Shown here in pieces: positions 1 to 8,743 of a DNA stretch of 64,000 nucleotides (position 1 is its first letter; the number at the start of each line of letters is the position of its first letter). The translations under genes and the position numbers were made by a program. The notes below the pieces were generated by a model, which ran no database searches, was not told the DNA's origin, and was given only the letters and a program-made list of their open reading frames with translations. The DNA comes from Vulcanisaeta souniana JCM 11219 (lineage in GTDB: Archaea > Thermoproteota > Thermoprotei > Thermoproteales > Thermocladiaceae), in contig NZ_AP026830.1 of assembly GCF_026000775.1 (NCBI RefSeq), positions 2,131,056 to 2,195,055 of the forward strand. The letters are read 5' to 3'.

Positions 1-687
1 CATGGTCAGCTCAGCCCTTAAGATTGCTAATTCCTTGGCCGTGGCGTTTGAATAAATACTAGCATTACTTAGGTTATTACTTACACTGGTTAGTATGTAT
101 ATCGCAGTGCTTAAGCCGGTTAGTGTTCCAGGCGTTGCATTTGCGCCCAGCAGTGTCCTTGCGTTACTCAGGGCTGTCAAAACCACGTTCATTATAATTG
201 GCGTGCCATTTATTACAGGGGAGGAGAGAGTCTTGATCACGAAATTAGCTATTGTTTCGTTATTAGCCAGGTTATTGATAACCGTCGAGTTCACACTGGT
301 GGCCATTTCATGGAGATTATTTAACACCGATTGGGTCACATTGTAGTTAACGCCAGCCATTAACCCAGTCGCTAGTTTTATGGCTGAATTAAGCGTGGCA
401 ATGGCATCAACGTAATCACCCTCCGAGGCATAGGCCTCGGCTTTATTAATCAATTCAACAACAGTCGTTGAGTTAATACCAGAGGCATTCAGAGCAGTGA
501 CCCAGTGCTCGGCAATAAGTAGGTGCACATTATACGAAGTAATCAAACCACTGGAACCAACAGAGATGCTTGAGGACGCGTTGTTAGTAGTTACAGTCTG
601 TGTTGCCATACCCTGAGCATGTAGGTTTGCTCCAAGGGCTAAGGCAATTATTACCGCACCAATCAGTAGTAATGTTGGTAGACGCAT
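1..687 (-). CDS. Secreted Asn/Thr-rich protein, 3' part outside window
   Basis: I do not recognise the family. Read on the minus strand from ATG at 687, the frame stays open for 229 codons to the window edge, so the C-terminus is missing. Residues 1-20 form a signal peptide (start MRLPTLLLIGAVIIALALGA), followed by a predicted cleavage region near Ala-Gln. The mature part is rich in Asn, Ser, Thr, Val and Ala, with many N-x-S/T sequons, and has helical stretches such as LINKAEAYASEGDYVDAIAT. It is therefore probably an exported, possibly glycosylated surface or solute-binding-type protein. The minus-strand TATA (TTAAATA, about 709-715) lies 25 nt upstream of the ATG, which supports a leaderless start there. 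Function unknown. Confidence 0.7.
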   Translation of the reverse strand, partial: MRLPTLLLIGAVIIALALGANLHAQGMATQTVTTNNASSSISVGSSGLITSYNVHLLIAEHWVTALNASGINSTTVVELINKAEAYASEGDYVDAIATLNSAIKLATGLMAGVNYNVTQSVLNNLHEMATSVNSTVINNLANNETIANFVIKTLSSPVINGTPIIMNVVLTALSNARTLLGANATPGTLTGLSTAIYILTSVSNNLSNASIYSNATAKELAILRAELTM

Positions 688-1029
688 CACATTATGAGTT
701 GAGTGGGTGTATTTAAGGAAGCCGTGGTGAAAAGACCGTGGAAGGCCAGGGAGTACCGTGAAAAGTTAAAGTATATAATGGGCACAGTTAGGGCGCCAGC
801 CACTGTCAAGGTCTCGAGTAGCGCAAGACAGTTGGACAGCATTAAGCCCTAAGCTTGGCAGTGTCATTGCTACCGTCCAGGAAAACAGTATGATACCCAC
901 GGTATTTCACCCAGAACTAACAATAACGAAGAACCATAAACCCTTGCTCGAATTAACACAAGGTAAACGATGAATCCTTAATAATTTCAATAGGTCTTCC
1001 AAAATTAAGTCTAAAATCAACACCATGCA
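688..1029. other. Intergenic stretch with a small ORF and a possible RNA stem
   Basis: This 342-base stretch has no recognised gene. A GTG-started plus-strand frame at 703-852 could encode 49 basic residues (containing KRPWKAREYREKLKYIMG), but no homology or clear promoter is visible and I give it low weight. Bases 801-810 (CACTGTCAAG) can pair with 854-863 (CTTGGCAGTG) through ten pairs including one wobble, enclosing a short inner GTCT/AGAC stem. This could be a structured RNA or chance. The TATA for the minus-strand secreted protein sits at about 709-715. Confidence 0.3.
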
Positions 1030-2517
1030 TTATCGACTTATCTTTTTAGGAGCCTCGTACAGCCTTGTACCCCTCCAAAATTCCTCCTCGGCCTCACTTG
1101 GTAGGTCATACTCCACGGGATCTCTAACGCCATTAATCTTAAACGCCCACCTCCTCATATAGCAGGGTCCGCATCTGCCGCAGTGTTTCTCGCCATTGTC
1201 ATAGCAACTCCAGGTCAGGTGAAGCGGTGCACCAGTCTCGAGACCCAGCCTAACGATTTCATGCTTAACCAAGTGCCCCACGGGCATTATCAACTCCACA
1301 TGCTTATTAGGCCCAACTGCGTACGGCATCACTTTATTGAGCAATCTAATGAACTCCATCTCATTGTCTGGATAGGCACCAGCCTCCTCCAAGTTAATTC
1401 CAGTGGCTATGTAGTCAAAACCGTAAGCCTCAGCAATGGCTGTTGCCAGAGCTATGAAGACGAAGTTCCTAGCCGGAACCCACTCATGCGCAAACTCCGC
1501 CCCTTCCCTACCTCTGTCAATCCTATTGATCTCACCATCACCAAGGAGTGGCGAGTGCCTAACTACCCTGAAGAAGTCCATGTTTATCTCGAGCAATGGA
1601 ACACCGAGAAACTCCACAATCCTCCTGACAGCCCTATCCTCCTGAGTCTCAGCCCTATGCCCATAATTAAAGTGTAGCAGTGTCACATCGTAACCCTGCC
1701 TAAGTAGGTACGTGGCCGCTGTGGTTGAGTCAAGCCCACCGCTTGCTATTACGAGAACCCTCCTCCTACCCTGCTCCTCCCTCCTCAGCGATACCGTGGA
1801 CCAGGTACCGTCAACCCCAACCTCCATGGCCGTGTACGGCTCCACACGCCTTATGGCCGGCGTGTCCCAAATGGGCCTGCCTTGATCATCAATTAAGTAA
1901 TCATCTAGGCTCGCGAAGAATAGGGCCTTCAGGTCACTGTACCAGGCCATGTACAGCGGTTTAAAGTTTGTGACGAACCATACCCTGCCGGGCCTGTGGG
2001 TATCCATTATCGCCAGCGCGTAACTACCAATGACGTGGTTAATCAACGCATCCCTAAGCCCATTCAGCGATCCATCCCAAAGCCTCTCAAGTAGGGGTGG
2101 GAGTATTGCCGTATCTATCCTGGATCTACGGGTCAGGTTAAACTTGGTCTCCAAGTCCTTATCGTTCGCTATCGTGCCGTTGTGGGCCACCACCACGTGC
2201 TCGCCAATCATCGGCTGTATGTCATCCTCCGTCTTAGCCCTCACGTACTCCGTCGTTGGCTCAGCCCTATTGTTGAATATTACAGCCACCGTATTCTCAT
2301 TGATGATGCTGGGCATCCTACTCACCGCAATGCTTGGTCTATCCCTGCTCTTGAACACGTTCAACTCGCCGTTTTTGTCCAGGGCAACGATGCCGAAGCT
2401 GTCACGGCCCCTCTCCTCGCCCTTAACAATGATCATCCTCAGAACCTCCTCAATCCTCTTGGCCCTATCCCTATCTAACCTATCGCCAAAGATCAGTACC
2501 CCACCAATTGTGCACAT
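1030..2517 (-). CDS. GAT-QueC: glutamine amidotransferase fused to QueC-like domain (archaeosine synthesis)
   Basis: Two domains are visible. Residues 1-240 are a class II glutamine amidotransferase: nucleophile Cys2 (MCTIGG), RGRDSFG at 37-43, NNRAEPT at 82-88 and AHNGTIAND at 111-119. Residues about 252-480 are a QueC-type PP-loop ATPase: SGGLDS at 259-264, YGHRAETQE, and a zinc site of Cys438, Cys446, Cys449 and Cys452. This fusion is known in Crenarchaeota that lack ArcS, where GAT-QueC is implicated in turning preQ0 in tRNA (position 15) into archaeosine. It lies directly downstream of queE, as expected for a preQ0/archaeosine locus. The start is fixed by catalytic Cys2; a TATA (TTAAATA, about 2539-2545) inside the end of queE suggests its own leaderless transcript. 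Confidence 0.92.
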   Translation of the reverse strand: MCTIGGVLIFGDRLDRDRAKRIEEVLRMIIVKGEERGRDSFGIVALDKNGELNVFKSRDRPSIAVSRMPSIINENTVAVIFNNRAEPTTEYVRAKTEDDIQPMIGEHVVVAHNGTIANDKDLETKFNLTRRSRIDTAILPPLLERLWDGSLNGLRDALINHVIGSYALAIMDTHRPGRVWFVTNFKPLYMAWYSDLKALFFASLDDYLIDDQGRPIWDTPAIRRVEPYTAMEVGVDGTWSTVSLRREEQGRRRVLVIASGGLDSTTAATYLLRQGYDVTLLHFNYGHRAETQEDRAVRRIVEFLGVPLLEINMDFFRVVRHSPLLGDGEINRIDRGREGAEFAHEWVPARNFVFIALATAIAEAYGFDYIATGINLEEAGAYPDNEMEFIRLLNKVMPYAVGPNKHVELIMPVGHLVKHEIVRLGLETGAPLHLTWSCYDNGEKHCGRCGPCYMRRWAFKINGVRDPVEYDLPSEAEEEFWRGTRLYEAPKKISR

Positions 2518-2550
2518 CCTGACCTGGGCCGTGCATGAGTATTTAAGCTT

Positions 2551-3213
2551 TCACTTGAACCCCATTAAAATATGGAGTCTCGGTGTGTAATTAACGCCGA
2601 GCTTCACGGCCATGGGCTTGGTAACGCCCTCATCCTTTGCAATGCACTCCTCACGTGTCGTGCACTGACTCATTAAGTAGACCCTATCACGTGGTATGCT
2701 GAATTTATTAATGAACCAAAGAACCTCATTAACATCCCCAGGCTTATCAACAACAAATTTAAAGATGGCCTTGCCACTCATCACGAAATCCCTAATGGCC
2801 AACTCATTAACCCTAAGCCTTACTGAAACGCCCGAGTTGGATAGCTTGGGCGATACGTTGAACTCATCGACGTAGTTAACGAGCTCGCCGGGCCTAAGTG
2901 TGCCATTCGTCTCAACCTCCACGAAGAATCCCTGGGCCTTCATGAAACGCAATAATTGGAGTAACTCACGGGACCAGAGCAGCGGCTCACCGCCAGTCAC
3001 CGCCAAGTGCCTTACGCCGCCGGCGGTCTTCATTAGGGCTTCATACACGTCATGAACGCTCATTTCAGTTCCGCCAAACCATGAATACTTAGTGTCACAC
3101 CACGAACACCTTAGGTTGCAAAGGGCCAGCCTTAGAAAGACGGCCTCCCTACCCGCGTTGGGTCCCTCACCCTGCCAAGACTTGAATATCTCAATAACCC
3201 TCACGGATTTCAT
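2551..3213 (-). CDS. queE: 7-carboxy-7-deazaguanine synthase (radical SAM)
   Basis: QueE rearranges 6-carboxytetrahydropterin into 7-carboxy-7-deazaguanine, the step before QueC in preQ0 synthesis. The protein begins with the QueE signature EIFKSWQGEGPNAG. The radical-SAM cysteine motif is CNLRCSWC (Cys32, Cys36, Cys39; CxxxCxxC), followed by DTKYSW. A GGEP-type SAM contact (TGGEPLL) is also present. At 220 residues it is normal length. It is followed within about 35 nt by GAT-QueC on the same strand, so both serve archaeosine formation. The start faces a ketopantoate reductase gene across a 37-bp AT-rich spacer (TTATTTTAAG at 3225-3234) that probably serves both directions. Confidence 0.93.
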   Translation of the reverse strand: MKSVRVIEIFKSWQGEGPNAGREAVFLRLALCNLRCSWCDTKYSWFGGTEMSVHDVYEALMKTAGGVRHLAVTGGEPLLWSRELLQLLRFMKAQGFFVEVETNGTLRPGELVNYVDEFNVSPKLSNSGVSVRLRVNELAIRDFVMSGKAIFKFVVDKPGDVNEVLWFINKFSIPRDRVYLMSQCTTREECIAKDEGVTKPMAVKLGVNYTPRLHILMGFK

Positions 3214-3250
3214 GCGTATAATGCTTATTTTAAGGATTAATCAGGGATTA

Positions 3251-4090
3251 ATGGTGTTTGGGATAATTGGACTTGGCGGTGTGGGTATTCTCCTCGCCCA
3301 CTTCCTCAATAATGCTGGTTACGTGCCGTATGTCGTGACGAGGACTCACTATGGTCGTTACATTATCAGATTTGGTGAAGAGCATGAGGTCAGGGTGAAG
3401 CTCGTTGATAAATTACCCAGTGGTGTTAAGTATACTTTAATTGCCGTTAAGGCCTATGACACGGAGTCCATAATTGATAAGGTGGTTAATACTCCCGTGG
3501 CATTTCAGAACGGCATTGGCAACGTTGAATTAATCCGGGAGAGGCTCGGTATTGGTTATGGCGCTGTCATTACGTACGGCATTACGAGGAGTGGCGGTGT
3601 GGCTGAGGTTAGGGGCGTTGGTGAGGTGATACTGCCGAGCTCCGTGGGTGAGGTTGCCGATGTCCTAAAGGCCGGGGGTGCCAATGTTAGGGTGGTTGAT
3701 GATATTGAGCCCTACAGGTGGTTAAAGGTTATTATTAACGCGGCCATAAACCCAATAACCGCGATACTGAGGGCTAGGAATGGCGTGATTCTTGAGGATC
3801 CTAATGCTAGGGCGTTGGTGGGGGCGGTGGTTATGGAGGGTGTTGATGTGGTTAATAGGCTGGGCATTGGGTTGCCCAGTGATCCATTGGCCGAGACTTT
3901 AAGGGTTGCTGAGGCCACTAGGGATAATCAATCATCAATGTTGCAGGACGTACTTAATCGTCGTAGGACCGAGGTCGATTACGTAAATGGAGCCATAGTG
4001 ACTAGGGGTAGGGAGGTTGGCGTGAGTACTCCCGTTAATTACGTGCTTTGGTTGCTGGTTAAATCGCTGGAGGTAAGTACTTATAAGTAG
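3251..4090 (+). CDS. panE: Ketopantoate reductase family protein (2-dehydropantoate 2-reductase)
   Basis: This would reduce 2-dehydropantoate to pantoate with NADPH on the way to CoA. The N-terminus is a Rossmann fold with GLGGVG at residues 7-12. The family's catalytic Lys lies in RWLKVIINAAINPITA, and the C-terminal helical domain holds the SSMLQDVLNRRRTEVDYVNG motif that binds substrate. At 279 residues it has the usual length. I chose ATG 3251 rather than an upstream ATG because MVFGIIGLGG starts exactly at the fold and TTATTTTAAG lies about 22 nt upstream. ApbA/PanE homologues of other specificity are possible, but pantoate formation is the likeliest role in an archaeon. Confidence 0.85.
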   Translation: MVFGIIGLGGVGILLAHFLNNAGYVPYVVTRTHYGRYIIRFGEEHEVRVKLVDKLPSGVKYTLIAVKAYDTESIIDKVVNTPVAFQNGIGNVELIRERLGIGYGAVITYGITRSGGVAEVRGVGEVILPSSVGEVADVLKAGGANVRVVDDIEPYRWLKVIINAAINPITAILRARNGVILEDPNARALVGAVVMEGVDVVNRLGIGLPSDPLAETLRVAEATRDNQSSMLQDVLNRRRTEVDYVNGAIVTRGREVGVSTPVNYVLWLLVKSLEVSTYK

Positions 4091-4110
4091 GATTCCTATC
4101 CTAACTCGTT

Positions 4111-5202
4111 ATGGAGGCAGTAACAGTTCATTTGGGCGATTTCTCAAGCCATATGCGGGAGTTAGGCAAAGGCTTCCTTTTCACCCTGGTCATAGGAACC
4201 ACCGACACGAGCCTGGTGCCGGGAATAACCATCGCCGGGGCCAAGCCCGAACTAACCCACTACACACCGGCGGCTGATGCCGAGTACCTAGTGCTTGGTA
4301 GATGCCGCGTAATACCCACCGTGCCCATGACACCAGATGGTAAGCCAACACCGGCGTTAATCACCAGGTCCGCGATCAAGCTAACGGGCTCTGGGGTCCT
4401 CGTTGTCAATGCAGGAACTAGGGTTAGGCCGAACATACCCATCATTGACCTGCAGGGTGAGCCTGGTAGGGACATTAAGACTGGCCTTGCAATTAATCGA
4501 AACGTCGTTAATAGAGCCTTCGATAATGGAGTTATCCTCGGTGAGAACCTAGCGAGGGTGAGTGGGGCAATTGTTATTGGCGAATCAATACCTGCGGGAA
4601 CTACTACGGCCATGGCGTTCCTAGTGGCCATGGGCTACGACGCGTGGAATAAGATGTCCAGCGCATCCCCCGTTAATCCAAGGGACTTAAAGATCACGGT
4701 TGCCAGAGAAGCCTTGAAGAACGCGGGTATTGATAAGCCGTTGGAGGACCCGTTGGAGGCCGTGTCAAGGGTTGGTGACCCAGTGATTCTAGCTATTGGT
4801 GCAATAGCCATTGGTGCCGCTAGGCAGGGCGCCAAGGTACTCCTGGCTGGTGGTACTCAGATGGCTGCCGTCCTTGCTTTCATTAAGCACTTGGACAAAG
4901 GCACGCTTAGTAACGTGGCGATTGGAACAACTGAGTGGCTAATTGGTGATAGGACGGCGGATCTCGTTGGTCTTATTAGGGAGATAGCGGAGGTTCCGTT
5001 GGCCTCAGTGAATCTGAGCTTCAGTGATATGCCGCATGAGGGTTTGAGGGCTTATGAGGAGGGTTTCGTGAAGGAGGGTGTTGGTGCTGGTGGTGTGTCT
5101 ATTGCAGCAATTGCAAGGGGTTTCACAATTAAGCGGTTGAAGGAAGTTATTCTCGGTGATTATAGGGTGTTGTTAAGGGGCGTTGGCGGTATTGATCATT
5201 AG
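4111..5202 (+). CDS. cobT: UPF0284 family, CobT-like nicotinate-nucleotide:dimethylbenzimidazole phosphoribosyltransferase
   Basis: A 363-residue protein of the archaeal UPF0284/TIGR00303 group, distantly related to CobT, which activates the lower base of cobamides. Recognisable stretches are FTLVIGTTDTSLVPGITIAGA near the N-terminus, EYLVLGRCRVIPTVPMTPDG, GAIVIGESIPAGTTTAMAFL and VLLAGGTQMAAVLAFI. They fit the glycine-rich phosphoribosyltransferase fold. TATA-like ACTTATAAG about 27 nt upstream supports ATG 4111. The gene ends four bases into the convergent gltX stop region. No other cobalamin genes lie in the window, so the substrate in vivo is inferred from the family only. Confidence 0.85.
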   Translation: MEAVTVHLGDFSSHMRELGKGFLFTLVIGTTDTSLVPGITIAGAKPELTHYTPAADAEYLVLGRCRVIPTVPMTPDGKPTPALITRSAIKLTGSGVLVVNAGTRVRPNIPIIDLQGEPGRDIKTGLAINRNVVNRAFDNGVILGENLARVSGAIVIGESIPAGTTTAMAFLVAMGYDAWNKMSSASPVNPRDLKITVAREALKNAGIDKPLEDPLEAVSRVGDPVILAIGAIAIGAARQGAKVLLAGGTQMAAVLAFIKHLDKGTLSNVAIGTTEWLIGDRTADLVGLIREIAEVPLASVNLSFSDMPHEGLRAYEEGFVKEGVGAGGVSIAAIARGFTIKRLKEVILGDYRVLLRGVGGIDH

Positions 5203-6965
5203 TCGTGTACGTATATGAAATTGCCATCTGAAGTCTTCTTCACGAAGCCGTACCTCATAAATTGAATTATTTCACCATTACTTACCTGTCCAACGGCTGG
5301 TTCTGCCAGTCCCTTGTCAGTAATTAGTTTCATGCCATCGGGTCTCTCCACGCTTATTGATACTCCATCCAATGGCACCCACTGTATTATTGGTGCGTTG
5401 GTTTTCTTTGCGCTCTCTAGGTCCTTGCTGTGCATGTGTGCAATTAAGGCATTGTCGAGTTTCTCGGTTACCTCAATGTTTATGAGCTCCATGAGTCGAA
5501 TCACGGAGCCCCTACTTGCCTTATCGTAATCCGACCTGCTTATGAATAGTTCGATTCTGTTATTACCTGGTTTAAGGGTGATTGACCTACGTCCTCGTTC
5601 TGGGTATGATGGGTGCATTGGCAACCTAGCAGTTAGCGGCTCATTAATGCCCTCAATAATCACCTTAATGGGGCCTATCACTGCCATGTACCTATTGGCC
5701 CTTGGTTCAATTAGTTTCCTGTTCTCTGCAAAGAGGTTGTCGGAGGTTATTGTGGCATCCGTTGGCTTAACGCCAACCTGAAGCATTATATTCCAAATGG
5801 CCTCAGGTTGAATACCCCTATTCCTAAGGCCCGCCAGTGTTGGTAACCTAATATCATCCCACCTAATGCCCAGGGACTTAAGCCTAGTCTTGCTCAGTGT
5901 CATGCCCACTATTTTGAGCCTACCGAAGTGTATGGCTTCAGGTTGTTCCCAGCCCATGTGTGCATAGACAAAGGATTGCTTGGTTGTATTCACGGAGTGC
6001 TCCTGGGCCCTGAGTATGTGTGTTATACCCATTAGGTGGTCGTCGATTGATACGGAGAAGTTATACGTTGGCCAAACAATGTACCTAGAACCAACCCTCG
6101 GGTGTGGGTACTTGGTGGTGTCTATTATCCTCATGGCGACCCAATCTCTAACGCTTGGGTCTGGGTGCTGTAAGTCCGTCTTTAGCACCATCACTGCCTC
6201 GCCCTCCCTGTAATGCCCACCTAGCATTTTATCGAAAAGCTCTAGGTTAACGCTTGGGTCAGCTACCCTATTCTTGCATGGTTTTCCCGTTACCTTGGAC
6301 TTCTTCCAATCATCTGGCGTGCACTCAGTGTCCTTTGCGGCGATGTAAGCATTGCCTTTGGCGAGTATCTTCCTGGCCATGTCATAGTAAATCTCCAACC
6401 TATCCGACTGTATGTACTCTTCATCCCACTTAATACCAAGCCACCGGAGGTCCTCTCTGACGGCGTCATAGGCCTCAAGAAGCGGTCTCTTGGTCCTTGG
6501 GTCGGTGTCCTCAAACCTAAGTATGAACTTAGCCCTTTTACCAAGGCCCTCGTACTTCAGTTTATAGGCGTAGTTAATTATCGCAGGCCTTGCGCTACCC
6601 AGGTGTAGAACGAAATCAGGATTTGGGGCAAACCTAAGGGTTATTGTCTCATACCTATTATCATTGGGTAACGGTGGCAGATCCTCAATGCCCTTCCTAT
6701 AGGACTCGGTCTTCTTCTCACCAAGGGCCTCAGGCCACCTACTCATTAGCAGGTTCCTTTGTTCATCAATGTTCAGGGAGTTCACGTAATCAACTACCTC
6801 CTTAACGATCTGCGCCACGTCCCTGCCCATGGACTTCAGAGATGGGTCTTCGGCAAACACCTTGGAAATCACGGCATTAATGCTCGCCTTACCATTGAAC
6901 CTAACCGCATTAACCAATGCATGCTTAAGGGCAATGTCCTTAATCCTCTCTCTATCCATTGCCAC
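5199..6965 (-). CDS. gltX: Glutamyl-tRNA synthetase (archaeal type)
   Basis: Charges tRNA-Glu, and in many archaea also tRNA-Gln for later transamidation. The archaeal/eukaryotic-type enzyme has an N-terminal helical region (1-100), the class I HIGH motif as HLGS (121-124, in APNPDFVLHLGSARP), the sequence FEDTDPRTKRP, and a KMSKS-like MTLSKTR. The C-terminal half is the beta-barrel anticodon-binding domain of the GlnRS-like class. Length 588 is normal. A GTG at 6965 (VAMDRERI) or ATG at 6959 may start it; the palindromic TTTTTAAA at 6988-6995 is 26 nt from 6965 and equally far from the divergent hutI ATG, favouring GTG 6965. Confidence 0.95.
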   Translation of the reverse strand: MAMDRERIKDIALKHALVNAVRFNGKASINAVISKVFAEDPSLKSMGRDVAQIVKEVVDYVNSLNIDEQRNLLMSRWPEALGEKKTESYRKGIEDLPPLPNDNRYETITLRFAPNPDFVLHLGSARPAIINYAYKLKYEGLGKRAKFILRFEDTDPRTKRPLLEAYDAVREDLRWLGIKWDEEYIQSDRLEIYYDMARKILAKGNAYIAAKDTECTPDDWKKSKVTGKPCKNRVADPSVNLELFDKMLGGHYREGEAVMVLKTDLQHPDPSVRDWVAMRIIDTTKYPHPRVGSRYIVWPTYNFSVSIDDHLMGITHILRAQEHSVNTTKQSFVYAHMGWEQPEAIHFGRLKIVGMTLSKTRLKSLGIRWDDIRLPTLAGLRNRGIQPEAIWNIMLQVGVKPTDATITSDNLFAENRKLIEPRANRYMAVIGPIKVIIEGINEPLTARLPMHPSYPERGRRSITLKPGNNRIELFISRSDYDKASRGSVIRLMELINIEVTEKLDNALIAHMHSKDLESAKKTNAPIIQWVPLDGVSISVERPDGMKLITDKGLAEPAVGQVSNGEIIQFMRYGFVKKTSDGNFIYVHD

Positions 6966-6987
6966 GTTGATTGGTTAAAATGAAATC

Positions 6988-6995
6988 TTTTTAAA
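6988..6995. promoter_or_regulatory. Shared bidirectional TATA box for gltX and hutI
   Basis: The palindromic octamer TTTTTAAA is centred 25.5 nt from the plus-strand ATG at 7017 and 26.5 nt from the minus-strand GTG at 6965. No other AT-rich element fits either gene. One TATA box therefore probably drives both leaderless transcripts. Confidence 0.6.
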
Positions 6996-7016
6996 CATAC
7001 ACCAAGCAGTCGCCGT

Positions 7017-8267
7017 ATGGGCAGGGTCTCCCTACTCATTGGTCCAATAGGGCAGTTGGTCACGGCTAAATCAATGCCCTGGAGGTATGGTGACCAGGTC
7101 TTAATTATGGAAAACGCGGGTATTGCGGTTGATGGCAATAAAATAATTGAAGTGGGTTCGTGGGATACCATAGGTAGTAAGTATGAGGGTGAGTGCAGGA
7201 TACCTGCGGAGGAGTCCTTGGTGACTGCTGGACTCATTGATCCGCACACACACTTACTCTTTTCCGGTTCTAGGGAGGATGAACTTGAACTTAAGCTTGA
7301 GGGTGTTCCGTATGAGGAAATACTCAGGAGAGGTGGTGGTATTTACAGGACTGTTAGCGCCACGGTTGGTGCAACGGATAATGAACTTAGGAGGATACTA
7401 CTTAACAGGTTGTTTGAGGTTGCTAAGTACGGCACGACTACGATAGAGGTCAAGAGCGGCTATGGCATTGAACTAAACCAAGAAATCAGGCTTCTCAGGA
7501 TAATTAATGATCCATCAATCAAGGCGCCCATTGATGTCGTACCGACGTACCTGGTTCACGTGCCACCAAGGGACATGGATAGAGGGGAGTACGTTAACAT
7601 GGTGATGGGTTCTCTCGATAAGGTAAAAGGCTTGGCAAAGTTTGTTGATGTGTTTTGCGATGAGGGGGCTTTTACGGTACAGGAAACCAGGGGCATCCTT
7701 AGAGAGGCATCGAGGAGGGGCTTTGGGCTTAGGCTTCATGCTGATGAAATAGCCTATATCGGGTGTAGTGACTTGGTTAGGGAATTCAGCATTGCATCAC
7801 TTGATCACCTACTGAACTTACCCGAGCAGAACGCTAGGTTAATTGCCGAGGGAGGTTCGGTGGCGACCCTATTGCCTGTAACGATACTCTCACTAATGAG
7901 TAGTAAGAGGCCGCCAGTTAAGGCATTAAGGGGTGCGGGCGTACCCATTGCGCTTGGCTCGGACTTCAGCCCAAACTCCTGGTCCCTAAACATGCAATAT
8001 GCCATGGAACTAGCCACGTACTTACTCGGTATGGCTCCCATCGAGGTCTTAATGGCGGCCACAGTAAACGCGGCATACAGTCTCGGTTTCAGGGACAGAG
8101 GCATTATACAGCCTGGTTATTTGGCGGACATAGTCGTTTGGGATACGCCTAACTATAGATGGTTAAGTTACGAGTTGGGTAGGAATAAGGTCTTGGCCGT
8201 TATAAAGAGGGGTGCGGTACTTGATTCAACGCCTATGGGTACCGTGATTAGTAAAGAATGTGCTTGA
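7017..8267 (+). CDS. hutI: Imidazolonepropionase
   Basis: Amidohydrolase that opens 4-imidazolone-5-propionate to N-formimino-glutamate in histidine breakdown. Visible features are the metal-binding HTH motif (LIDPHTHLLFSGSRE), substrate loop RGGGIYRTVSAT, and EVKSGYGI. Also present are HADEIAY, DHLLN and the metal-binding Asp in ALGSDFSPNSW. The 416 residues match the family. No hutH, hutU or formiminoglutamate enzyme is nearby, so it stands alone here. It starts at ATG 7017 from the shared TATA with gltX. Confidence 0.92.
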   Translation: MGRVSLLIGPIGQLVTAKSMPWRYGDQVLIMENAGIAVDGNKIIEVGSWDTIGSKYEGECRIPAEESLVTAGLIDPHTHLLFSGSREDELELKLEGVPYEEILRRGGGIYRTVSATVGATDNELRRILLNRLFEVAKYGTTTIEVKSGYGIELNQEIRLLRIINDPSIKAPIDVVPTYLVHVPPRDMDRGEYVNMVMGSLDKVKGLAKFVDVFCDEGAFTVQETRGILREASRRGFGLRLHADEIAYIGCSDLVREFSIASLDHLLNLPEQNARLIAEGGSVATLLPVTILSLMSSKRPPVKALRGAGVPIALGSDFSPNSWSLNMQYAMELATYLLGMAPIEVLMAATVNAAYSLGFRDRGIIQPGYLADIVVWDTPNYRWLSYELGRNKVLAVIKRGAVLDSTPMGTVISKECA

Positions 8268-8308
8268 AAGCTTTATTTACTGATTCCAGGACTTGCTAAT
8301 GATCGCCA

Positions 8309-8743
8309 ATGGACGTTAAACCTGACCCTGAAGAGGAATACGTAATAATGCCATTGGGCGTCTTGGAGAGGATTTTGAGATATGCAATGATTGTTTGTCA
8401 GGAACATTGCCCAGCTGGTAGGGACCCAGCGACATGCCCATACATAGTTAATTTAACGAGGCAAGTTGGGTTGAGCCCACCACCCTGTCTTAATGACTAT
8501 GGTGAGTATAGGCGGGAGACGTTTAAGGTGATGATTAAGGACTTAGAGCGTAAGTACAACATGGGCATTGAAGAATTCATAAATACGGTCAGGAAGAGGA
8601 AGCCCAGGAGCCTTGAGGAGCAGACGGACTTCATGGAGGCAACATTTTACCTCGGTGTTCTCAGGGAACTAAGTAACATGAGAAATATATACATTGCCAA
8701 GGGTTCGAACATAAACTTGAAGGAGGCCGTCGTGGTTAAATAA
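8309..8743 (+). CDS. Hypothetical protein with N-terminal cysteine cluster
   Basis: I do not recognise this 144-residue protein. After an acidic start (MDVKPDPEEEY) it has CQEHCPAGRDPATCPY, a Cys-x3-Cys-x8-Cys cluster, then another Cys in PPPCLNDYGEY. The cluster could bind zinc or an iron-sulfur cluster. The rest is helical and charged. It follows hutI by 41 bases in the same direction and overlaps the end of the convergent membrane transferase gene by 8 bases. Codon use is like its neighbours, so it is probably a real gene; function unknown. Confidence 0.65.
   Translation: MDVKPDPEEEYVIMPLGVLERILRYAMIVCQEHCPAGRDPATCPYIVNLTRQVGLSPPPCLNDYGEYRRETFKVMIKDLERKYNMGIEEFINTVRKRKPRSLEEQTDFMEATFYLGVLRELSNMRNIYIAKGSNINLKEAVVVK

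Noticed and set aside
1183-2590. Several plus-strand frames opposite GAT-QueC
   Set aside because: The minus-strand product carries all catalytic motifs of a known fusion; the opposite frames have no start signals or motifs.
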